From NCBI GenBank assembly GCA_944376295.1, contig CALWCE010000012.1, positions 1 through 58,969 of the forward strand: a stretch of 58,969 bases of DNA. Reading direction: 5' to 3'. The translations under genes were made by a program, and so were the position numbers. Shown one piece after another: positions 7,216-16,645 of this stretch; position 1 is the stretch's first letter; the number at the start of each line of letters is the position of its first letter. Origin of the DNA: an uncultured Clostridia bacterium (GTDB taxonomy: Bacteria > Bacillota > Clostridia > Christensenellales > Borkfalkiaceae). A model generated the notes under the pieces. It saw only the letters and a program-made list of their open reading frames with translations. It had not been told where the DNA came from and made no database searches.

Positions 7216-9270
7216 ATGAGCATGAACGAACAATATGCACCCCTTCTGACGAGCTGGAAGATCGGCAAATGCGAGATCAAGAACCGCTTCGTCCTGACGT
7301 CGATGGGCGGCACTTCCATCTTCGGATGGATGGAGCCCAACCACTTCGACGAGGAAGCCGCCAAATTCCTCCTGGACCGCGCCAAAGAGAACGTCGGTCT
7401 CATCCTGCCCGGCATCGCCCCCATCCGCGATATTTTGCTCGGCAAATGGCTGTATCAGGGGACGGGGAAATTTGAAAAGCTCAAGGAATTCATGAAGGAA
7501 TTCCACAAGACGGGCGCCAAGCTCTTTATCCAGCTGACGGCAGGCTTCGGAAGATCCCTCGCCATCAACGACATCATGATCAAAGCCCTGCACAACAAGG
7601 CTTTGGCGACCGTCTTAAAGCCCGTTTTGGATGTTTCCTACCTCACCGCGAGCGCGAGCGCCACCCCCAACCGCTGGGAGGAGACGTGCATCTCCCGCCC
7701 TCTCACCAAGGAAGAGATCAAGGAGATGATCGAAGCCTTTGCAAAGACGGCAAAGCTTATAAAAGACGCGGACGTGGACGGCGTGGAGATCCATGCCGTG
7801 CATGAGGGGTATCTTCTCGATCAGTTCACGATGAAGTACACCAACCTCCGCACGGACGAATACGGCGGCAGCTTTGAAAACCGCTACCGCTTCCCCGTCG
7901 AGATCGTCAAAGCCATCAAGAAGGCGTGCGGCGACGACTTCCCCGTCTCGCTGCGCTATTCCGTCGTCTCCAAGACGAAGGGCTTCTGCCGGGGCGCGCT
8001 CCCGGGCGAGGAATACACCGAAGTGGGCCGCGACATGGAAGAAAGCGAACGCGCCGCAAGGTATTTGCAGGATGCGGGGTATGATATGCTCAACTGCGAC
8101 AACGGCACCTACGACGCCTGGTACTGGGCGCACCCGCCGGCATATATGCCCGAGAACTGCAACCTCGAAGAGGTCAAGCACATCAAGAAATTCGTCGATA
8201 TCCCCGTCGTCTGCGCGGGCAAGATGGATACGCTGACGGCAGCCAAAGCCGTCGGAAAGGGCGAGATCGACGGCATGGGCGTTGCGCGGCAGTATCTTGC
8301 CGACCCGCAGTGGGTCACCAAGACGCTCGAAGGGAGAGAAGACGACATCCGCCCCTGCATCCACTGCCACAACGGGTGCTTCAACTTGGCGCACTACAAG
8401 GGCGTGGGAAACGACCAGACCCTGCACGACAACGCGGGCATGGCGCGCTGCGCCCTCAACCCCGAGACGATGCAGTCCAAAAAATATAAGATCGTCCCCG
8501 CCAAAAAGCAGAAGAAAGTCGCCGTCGTGGGCGGCGGCATCGGCGGCATGGAGACGGCGCGCGTGCTCGCCCTGCGCGGGCATAAGCCCACCATCTTCGA
8601 AAAATCGGGCTCGCTCGGCGGCGTGTTCGTCGCAGCGGCAGCCCCGCAGTTCAAGAGCGCCGACAAAGCCCTCCTCAAATGGTACGAAAAGCAGATGAAA
8701 GACTTGAACGTCGACATCCGCTTCAATACCGAAGTCAAGCCCTCCGATACGCTGACGGGCTTTGACGAAGTGGTCGTCGCAACGGGCGCGACTGCAAAGC
8801 GCGTCCCCGTGAAGGGCGCCGAGAAGTGCATCGAGGCGTGCGACTATTTGAGCGGCGCGCCCGTCGGGGACAAGATCGTCGTCATCGGCGGCGGGCTCAC
8901 GGGCTGCGAGATCGCGCTGGATGCCCACCTCAAGGGCAAGACGCCCGTCATCGTCGAGATGAAGAACGACCTCATCGCTGTCAAGGGCGTGTGCCTTGCG
9001 AACTCTTCCTATCTCCGCGAATATTTCGCCCTCAACAAGGTGGAAGTGCACCTTGAGAGCACCGTCAAGGAAGTGGGCGACGGGTACGTCGTCGTCCGGG
9101 AAAAGAACGGCAACGAGGTGAAGATCCCCGCGGACACCGTGGTGACTTCCGTCGGCTACACGCCCGCGCCGCTCGAGCTCAAGGGCGCGAAGTATGTGGG
9201 CGACTGCAAGGAAGTGGGGAATCTTCGCACCGTCATCTGGCGCGCGTGGGACGTCGCCATGAAGATCTGA
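7216..9270 (+). CDS. Old Yellow Enzyme-type NADH:flavin oxidoreductase (2,4-dienoyl-CoA reductase/BaiH-like)
   Basis: A 684-residue flavoprotein. Residues 1-~370 form the FMN TIM barrel of the OYE family, with HAVHEGYLLDQF and DEYGGSFENRYRF. Cysteines in CIHCHNGC and MARCALNP provide the [4Fe-4S] cluster. Residues ~430-684 are the FAD/NAD(P)H domain, with VAVVGGGIGGMETARVLA and a second GxGxxG in VVIGGGLTGCEIA. Such three-cofactor enzymes reduce activated C=C bonds (2,4-dienoyl-CoA reductase, bile-acid BaiCD/BaiH, clostridial enoate reductase). It follows the AcnX genes with its own AAGGAG site, so a dehydration followed by enoate reduction is a plausible pathway, though unproven. Confidence 0.88.
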   Translation: MSMNEQYAPLLTSWKIGKCEIKNRFVLTSMGGTSIFGWMEPNHFDEEAAKFLLDRAKENVGLILPGIAPIRDILLGKWLYQGTGKFEKLKEFMKEFHKTGAKLFIQLTAGFGRSLAINDIMIKALHNKALATVLKPVLDVSYLTASASATPNRWEETCISRPLTKEEIKEMIEAFAKTAKLIKDADVDGVEIHAVHEGYLLDQFTMKYTNLRTDEYGGSFENRYRFPVEIVKAIKKACGDDFPVSLRYSVVSKTKGFCRGALPGEEYTEVGRDMEESERAARYLQDAGYDMLNCDNGTYDAWYWAHPPAYMPENCNLEEVKHIKKFVDIPVVCAGKMDTLTAAKAVGKGEIDGMGVARQYLADPQWVTKTLEGREDDIRPCIHCHNGCFNLAHYKGVGNDQTLHDNAGMARCALNPETMQSKKYKIVPAKKQKKVAVVGGGIGGMETARVLALRGHKPTIFEKSGSLGGVFVAAAAPQFKSADKALLKWYEKQMKDLNVDIRFNTEVKPSDTLTGFDEVVVATGATAKRVPVKGAEKCIEACDYLSGAPVGDKIVVIGGGLTGCEIALDAHLKGKTPVIVEMKNDLIAVKGVCLANSSYLREYFALNKVEVHLESTVKEVGDGYVVVREKNGNEVKIPADTVVTSVGYTPAPLELKGAKYVGDCKEVGNLRTVIWRAWDVAMKI

Positions 9271-9296
9271 GCCCGCTTTCAAAGCACAAAATGCAC

Positions 9297-9328
9297 GGGC
9301 GCGCCGCGAAACAGATCGCGGCGCGCCC
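9297..9328. terminator. GC-rich hairpin between convergent genes
   Basis: A perfect 12 bp stem (GGGCGCGCCGCG with its complement, 8-base loop) with no T-run directly after it. It lies 27 bases past the OYE gene and probably works with the bidirectional terminator that follows. Confidence 0.55.
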
Positions 9329-9339
9329 CGAACAAAAAA

Positions 9340-9371
9340 ACAGAGGAAGCCGTGCGCTTCCTCTGTTTTTT
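9340..9371. terminator. Bidirectional intrinsic terminator
   Basis: ACAGAGGAAG and CTTCCTCTGT form a 10 bp stem with a T-run on one side and an A-run on the other. It serves both the AcnX-OYE operon (+) and ppk (-). Confidence 0.85.
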
Positions 9372-9378
9372 ATCGTTT

Positions 9379-11442
9379 TTACATCACATGATGAAGGAAA
9401 TAGTCCTGCGCGTCGAGGGGTTCCCCTTCGCGCTCGGCGGGCGCATAGCTGCCGTCGGGCAGGAGCTTCCTCGCCTTGACGTTGTCCGAAAACATCGTCT
9501 CTAAAATGTTGTAGATGCGCCGTCTTATCGTCTTGTTGAGGACGGGCGTTGCGATCTCCACGCGCTTGTTGGTGTTGCGCGTCATGAGATCGGCGCTCGA
9601 GATATACATCTCCATCTCCTCCCCTTCGCCGAAGCAGTAGACGCGGGAATGCTCCAGAAATCTTCCCACGATGGAGATGACGGAGATATTGTCCGTCTCC
9701 CCCTCGATGCCCGCGACGAGGCAGCAGATGCCGCGCACGATGAGCCGCACTTTGACGCCCGCCTTGCCCGCTTCGACAAGCTTGACAATGAGCTCCTTAT
9801 CGGTGAGCGAATTCATCTTGGCGGTGATGAAGGCGGGCTTGCCTTCCCGCGCGAGGACGATCTGCCCGTCGATGCGCTCGATGAGCCCCTTTTTGAGCCC
9901 TTCGGGCGCGATGAGAAGGCGCTTGTAGTCGTATTCCGTGTTGCAGATGGCGACGTTGCGGAAGAACGCCGCGCCGTCCTCGCCGATCTCCTCGTCCGCC
10001 GTGATGACGTTGAGGTCGGTGTACTGCTTGCTCGTCTTTTCGTTGTAGTTGCCCGTGCCTAGGTGGGTGATATAGCCGATCTTCCCGTGTTCGGACAGAA
10101 GGATGGAGATGATCTTGGAATGCACCTTGAAGTTCTGCATCCCGTAGATGATGGTGCAGCCCGCCTCTTTCAAGACGGAGGCGAAATACATGTTGTTCTC
10201 CTCGTCGAAGCGGGCGCACAGCTCGATGACGACGGTAACTTCCTTGCCGTTCTCGCTGGCGCGCTTCAACGCCTCCACGATGCGGGAATGGCGGTCGAGG
10301 CGGTAGATGGTGATCTTGACGGAGACGACGCGCTCATCCTCCGCGCACTCGTTGAGCAGGCGGATGAGCGGTTCCATGCTGTCGTACGGGTAAGAGAGGA
10401 ACACGTCCCCTTCCTTGACGCGGGCAATCAGGCTCTGCGGGGGCAGAAGGTCTTCCGCGACGCGCCCCTTGAAGGGGGCATAGCGCAGCGAAGAGAGCTC
10501 CTTTTCTTCGAAATAGCGCTCCAGAGAGAAGAGGAACTTATAGTCCATGTACCCTTCGAGCTTGAAGCAGTACTGCTTTTTGAGGTCGAGATTTTCAAGC
10601 AGAAAGGACTTGACCGCCCCGCCGTTTTTATCGATCTCTACGCGCACGGCGTCCTGACGGGAACGGTTCTCCACCTTGTGCTTCATGTAGGAAGAAAAGT
10701 CGAAGTCGTGTTCGAGGTCGGTGTCGTCCACGCTGGTATCGAAATCGGCGTTGCGGGTGACGCGCACGAGCGTCTTGGAGACGACGGTATAGCCCGGGAA
10801 GGCGAGCGTGCCGAACTCGGAGACGAGGTCTTCGAGCGTGATGAGGTTGACCTTCCTGCCGCCCGGGATGCGGAAGAGCCGCTCGGCGGAGGGCGGCACC
10901 GCCATGACGCCGATCATCGGCCTGCCGTCGCGGAGCAGTTCGTAGACGAGATAGATGTGCTGGTTTTCGAAGCGGATGAGCGGGTGCTTCGCATCGAGCA
11001 CCATGGGCGAAAGCAGGGGCAGCACCGCCGAGAGGAAATAATTGAGGCAGAGCGTGCGCTTGCGCGGCGAGAGCTCGTGCGGGCGCATGAGGCGCACCCC
11101 GCGCGCATTCAGCTCTTTTGCAATGGTCTGATAGACAGACGCGCTCTCTTTATACAGCTTTTTGACCTCGGCGAGGATGATATCGAGCTGTTCTTCCGCC
11201 GTGAGCTGCGTCTTGTTTTCGCGCGCGGCGGGGGCGAGCCGCTTCTCGTTGAGCAGGCTCCCCACGCGCACCATGAAGAACTCGTCGAGATTGCTCTGAA
11301 AGATCGCAAGGAACTTGCAGCGCTCGAGGAGCGGGTTGGTGAGATCGGACGCCTGGTCGAGCACGCGGCGGTCAAAGAGCAGCCAGCTGTACTCGCGGTT
11401 GCAGAAGATGCCCTTGATGGGCGATTCGGGTGACTTTGCCAT
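9379..11442 (-). CDS. ppk1: Polyphosphate kinase 1
   Basis: A 687-residue enzyme that reversibly polymerises the gamma-phosphate of ATP into inorganic polyphosphate at the membrane. It starts with the family's N domain (FCNREYSWLLFDRRVLDQA, LAIFQSNLDEFFMVRVGSL). The two C-terminal PLD-like domains contain the catalytic histidine regions: NFKVHSKIISI and ITHLGTGNYNEKTSKQYTDL. Length matches the family. The start at 11442 follows AAAGGGGG. It lies 11 bases after the exopolyphosphatase stop, so synthesis and breakdown enzymes are co-transcribed, probably from the pfk promoter upstream. Confidence 0.96.
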   Translation of the reverse strand: MAKSPESPIKGIFCNREYSWLLFDRRVLDQASDLTNPLLERCKFLAIFQSNLDEFFMVRVGSLLNEKRLAPAARENKTQLTAEEQLDIILAEVKKLYKESASVYQTIAKELNARGVRLMRPHELSPRKRTLCLNYFLSAVLPLLSPMVLDAKHPLIRFENQHIYLVYELLRDGRPMIGVMAVPPSAERLFRIPGGRKVNLITLEDLVSEFGTLAFPGYTVVSKTLVRVTRNADFDTSVDDTDLEHDFDFSSYMKHKVENRSRQDAVRVEIDKNGGAVKSFLLENLDLKKQYCFKLEGYMDYKFLFSLERYFEEKELSSLRYAPFKGRVAEDLLPPQSLIARVKEGDVFLSYPYDSMEPLIRLLNECAEDERVVSVKITIYRLDRHSRIVEALKRASENGKEVTVVIELCARFDEENNMYFASVLKEAGCTIIYGMQNFKVHSKIISILLSEHGKIGYITHLGTGNYNEKTSKQYTDLNVITADEEIGEDGAAFFRNVAICNTEYDYKRLLIAPEGLKKGLIERIDGQIVLAREGKPAFITAKMNSLTDKELIVKLVEAGKAGVKVRLIVRGICCLVAGIEGETDNISVISIVGRFLEHSRVYCFGEGEEMEMYISSADLMTRNTNKRVEIATPVLNKTIRRRIYNILETMFSDNVKARKLLPDGSYAPAEREGEPLDAQDYFLHHVM

Positions 11443-11453
11443 ACTTCCCCCTT

Positions 11454-12398
11454 TCAGGAATTTTCCCCTTCTTCGGGCTTTGCCGAAGCCACATCGAGCG
11501 GCGTCTCCTTATCCTCCCTGCCGCCCTTTGCAACGAGCAGAAGATACCCTTCCTTGACACCGTAAGGCGAACGCACGGCGCGTTCGATGCCGTAATATTT
11601 GAGCACGGCGCAGAGCGCGACGACCGAAGTCACGAGGGTATCCATGCGCTCGGGCGCTATTTTGACGATGAGAAGGCTGCGCTTGGAGGAAGTGACGAGG
11701 AAATTGCGCAGTTTCTTCAACTTGTCGTATTCGAGCACGGGCTCTTCTCCTTTGAGCCCGAAGCGGTCGGCATACATCTCGGAAACGGCATGATCGACGG
11801 GGCCTAAAAGGAGCGCCGACTCATACTCCCCGGGCGTGCCGAAGGAGAGCTTTTCGAGCGATTTTTTGACGTATTTTTTGATGCGGCGGGCTTCCTCCAC
11901 GCTCGGATGCGTGTGGCGCACGAACTTGCGTTTGAGAGCGATGACGCCGTAATCGAGGAAGGCGGAAGAGCCCGTACCCGTAGGGTCGCACACTTCGATG
12001 GAACCGCCGCCGATATCGACGAGCAGGCTCTTTTCGGGCGCGCCGCTGTTGGCGGTAAGGTCGCAGAACGCCTCCTCTTCGCCGCTTAAAAGGTTGAGCT
12101 CGACGCCCGCATATTCTTTGAGCGCTCGCTCCACTTCCTCGTAATTTTCAAAATTGCGCACGGACGCCGTCGAAATGACGTAGCACTTTTCGGCGCCGTA
12201 CTTTGCGGCAACGCCTTTGAGACGCTTCAAGCCTTCCGCGATCTTGCGGATGCCGCGCTCCGAAAGCGTTCTCCCCTCCGCGTAGTGGAGAACGGAGAGC
12301 GTCTCGCGGTCGGTGAACTGCACGGAAAGTTCTCCGTTGATGTCGGCAACGAGCAGAGAAAGGCTGCTCGCGCTGATGTCGATGACTGCATATCTCAT
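11454..12398 (-). CDS. ppx: Exopolyphosphatase / Ppx-GppA phosphatase
   Basis: A 314-residue member of the ASKHA-fold Ppx/GppA family, which removes terminal phosphates from polyphosphate or pppGpp. It starts MRYAVIDISASS (phosphate-1 motif). The second phosphate-binding motif is LLVDIGGGSIEV, and VISTASVRNFENYEEV and LLSGEEEAF are family blocks. It is of the short type lacking the C-terminal HD domain. The ribosome site is weak (AAGGAC). An upstream open frame in phase comes from the repeat element at 12433-12581 and was not used. It sits directly before ppk1, which fits a role in polyphosphate turnover. Confidence 0.9.
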   Translation of the reverse strand: MRYAVIDISASSLSLLVADINGELSVQFTDRETLSVLHYAEGRTLSERGIRKIAEGLKRLKGVAAKYGAEKCYVISTASVRNFENYEEVERALKEYAGVELNLLSGEEEAFCDLTANSGAPEKSLLVDIGGGSIEVCDPTGTGSSAFLDYGVIALKRKFVRHTHPSVEEARRIKKYVKKSLEKLSFGTPGEYESALLLGPVDHAVSEMYADRFGLKGEEPVLEYDKLKKLRNFLVTSSKRSLLIVKIAPERMDTLVTSVVALCAVLKYYGIERAVRSPYGVKEGYLLLVAKGGREDKETPLDVASAKPEEGENS

Positions 12399-12432
12399 AA
12401 GGACCGTCCTTGGGATCGAAATGTGTATTGAA

Positions 12433-12581
12433 CAAGCGCGACAAAGTATTGCGCCGCATATCCTCCCGCGAAGAAGATGCAAGCAAGACAAGGAGCGCGC
12501 GGCTTTGCCGACAGGAGCTTACTAAGAGGTAAGTGACTGAGGCAAAACGCAAGCGCGACAAAGTATTGCGCCGCATATCCT
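12433..12581. repeat. Pair of 32 bp exact direct repeats, 117 bp apart
   Basis: A 32-base sequence beginning CAAGCGCGACAAAGTATTGC is present exactly at 12433-12464 and 12550-12581. The unit between them holds a small palindrome CTTAC-N6-GTAAG. On the minus strand each copy begins a short frame with ATGCGGCGCAAT after GGATAT. The layout looks like a 117 bp interspersed repeat unit inserted, with a partial duplicate, between pfk and ppx. Nothing in it looks like a conserved protein. Confidence 0.7.
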
Positions 12582-12592
12582 TCGCGGGGAAG

Positions 12593-13663
12593 TTAATCTC
12601 CGAAATAAATTCCCGTTGACTTCGCCGCCAGATACATAGGGTTTTCGGGCGTGATGAACTTGGTGCGGCCCGCGATGTCGGAAAGCGGATTGTAGGTGAT
12701 CCTGCCCCCTTCGACCGCAACGGTGACGCCGAACCTGCCCTCTCTTACGAGCTCGCCCGCATAAGCGCCCATCATGGTGCACAGCGCCCTGTCGTGCGCG
12801 TTGGGCTCCGCCCCGCGCTGCAGATAGCCGATGACCTGCACGCGCGCTTCCGCCCCCGTGCGGTTTTCGATGGCGCGGGCGATGCGGGCAGTCGCCGTCG
12901 AATAGCCGAGCTCCTTGCGGCGCAGGAGCATTTCCTTGCGCTTCCAGGTACTCTCCTCTTTGGTCATGGCGCCCTCCGCGACGACGATGACATCGTAACG
13001 CGCCCCGTTTTCGCGGCGGCGGGCGATGTATTCCGCAAGCGCCGCTTCATCGTAAGGAAATTCGGGCAAAATGCAGGCGTGCGCCCCGCCCGCAACGGCG
13101 GCGTAGAGGGAGAGCCAGCCCGTCTTGTTGCCCATGACCTCGACGAGGATGGTCCTGCCGTGGCTGTATGCGGTGGCGTGCATCTCGCGCACGCACTTTG
13201 CGGCGACTTCCGCCGCCGTATCGAATCCGAAGGTGAATTCCGTGCCCCAGATGTCGTTGTCGATGGTCTTGGGGAGCCCGATGACGTTGCAGCCCTCGGC
13301 AGAGAGCATGGCAGCCGTCTTGTGCGTCCCCGCGCCGCCCAATGTTACGAGGCAGTCGAGCCCTAAACGGCGGTAGTTTTCCACCATCTTATCGAGCTTG
13401 GAGACGCCGTCTTCCGCAGGGTCCGCCATGTTCTTGAAGGGCTGGCGGATGCTGCCCAAGACAGTGCCGCCCGTGTAGAGAAGATCGTCGAAGAAATGCT
13501 CGCCGACGGGGACAAAGTTATTTTCGATGAGCCCCGTGTAGCCGTCCTTGAACCCCAAAATTTCGGGGCGGGGCAAGTTCAGAAAAGCAAACCGCGTGAA
13601 CGCACGCATGACGGCGTTGAGCCCCGGGCAGTCCCCGCCGCTTGTCAGTAACCCGATCTTCAT
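12593..13663 (-). CDS. pfkA: 6-phosphofructokinase
   Basis: A 356-residue glycolytic kinase making fructose 1,6-bisphosphate. It has the nucleotide loop LTSGGDCPGLNAVMR and the catalytic motif PKTIDNDIWGTEFTFGFDTA. The phosphate-binding region reads LGGAGTHK instead of the GGDGS of E. coli PfkA, and the later motif is EVMGNKTGW rather than EVMGR. The lysine in PKTIDND is also seen in PPi-dependent enzymes, while the glycine of GGAG is ATP-like, so donor specificity should be called with care. The start at 13663 follows GAGGAGG. It heads a transcript with a structured leader of about 195 bases. Confidence 0.9.
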   Translation of the reverse strand: MKIGLLTSGGDCPGLNAVMRAFTRFAFLNLPRPEILGFKDGYTGLIENNFVPVGEHFFDDLLYTGGTVLGSIRQPFKNMADPAEDGVSKLDKMVENYRRLGLDCLVTLGGAGTHKTAAMLSAEGCNVIGLPKTIDNDIWGTEFTFGFDTAAEVAAKCVREMHATAYSHGRTILVEVMGNKTGWLSLYAAVAGGAHACILPEFPYDEAALAEYIARRRENGARYDVIVVAEGAMTKEESTWKRKEMLLRRKELGYSTATARIARAIENRTGAEARVQVIGYLQRGAEPNAHDRALCTMMGAYAGELVREGRFGVTVAVEGGRITYNPLSDIAGRTKFITPENPMYLAAKSTGIYFGD

Positions 13664-13729
13664 ATCGTCTCCTCCTCGGGCGCGAAAGCGCCGCACGTTT
13701 TTGCCGCCAAGAGACGCGGGCGCGCGGCG

Positions 13730-13835
13730 TCCGTCTCTCTTAGTTTACGGCATTTTTGTAAAATCGACCGCACAAATATGCAAAAATGCGGTAAAATCGG
13801 GGCTTTTTTGGGTAGTTTTCCCCCCTTTCCGCAGC
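13730..13835 (-). promoter_or_regulatory. Structured 5' leader of pfkA with competing hairpins
   Basis: Transcription from the promoter at 13864-13892 gives a ~195-base leader. A 15 bp near-perfect inverted repeat, TTTACCGCATTTTTG with CAAAAATGCCGTAAA (one mismatch), competes with a smaller ACCGCA/TGCGGT hairpin that uses the same left arm. A further AGAGACG/CGTCTCT hairpin sits closer to the gene. No known riboswitch class is recognised. Confidence 0.4.
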
Positions 13836-13863
13836 AAAAATGCACTTTGCCGCCGTCAAGAAG

Positions 13864-13892
13864 ATTATACTCCCTTTTTTTGCTCTTGTCAA
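13864..13892 (-). promoter_or_regulatory. Consensus promoter of the pfkA-ppx-ppk1 region
   Basis: Minus-strand TTGACA, 17 bp, TATAAT. It is followed by a long untranslated leader. Confidence 0.8.
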
Positions 13893-13956
13893 TTATAACT
13901 TATTGAATTTGAGCAACAAAACAAGGGCCCCGCCGTTTCAGAAGCGGAGCTCATCT

Positions 13957-14363
13957 TCATTCTCCGATATACTTTTCGCGCACCGAAAGGCGGGCGAGCG
14001 CGCGCGCGAGGCGCGCCTGCGCGGCGTGATACTCTTCGATGCTCTGCTTCTGCAAAAGCTGTTCCCTTGCGTCGTCCGCCATGCGGCGGGCGCGGTCTTT
14101 ATCGATGTCTTCGGGGCGGATGGCGGAGTCGACGAGGACGAGGACATCCCCCTTTTCCACCTTCATGATGCCCGCGGCGCAGGCGGCAACGCGCATCTCT
14201 CCGCCCGGAAGGCGGATATACAGCTCCCCGGGGACGACGGCGCAGATGGTATCGCTGTGGCCGGACAGGACGCCGTACCGCCCGTCCACCGTGGGGATGA
14301 TGAGCGATTCGCACATCCCCTCGTAGAAGGGAGAAGTCGCCGTGAGTACATGGAGCGGGAACA

Positions 14364-14364
<1 letters not shown>
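13957..14364 (-). CDS. atpC: ATP synthase F1 epsilon subunit
   Basis: A 135-residue subunit of the F1 central stalk, coupling and inhibiting rotation. The N-terminal beta sandwich (FPLHVLTATSPFYEG, SLIIPTVDGRYGVLSGH) is followed by the C-terminal helical hairpin rich in alanine and arginine. GGGAGG is 6 bases from the ATG at 14364, which overlaps the atpD stop (TGATG); an in-frame GTG three bases upstream is too close to the ribosome site. Last gene of the operon. Confidence 0.93.

Positions 14365-16645
<2,281 letters not shown>

Noticed and set aside
7615..9282. 555-codon minus-strand open frame opposite the OYE gene
   Set aside because: Antisense shadow of a well-recognised flavoprotein gene; His/Asp/Val-rich and without family motifs. 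The same holds for similar frames opposite atpD, the nucleoside permeases, ppk1 and glnN.
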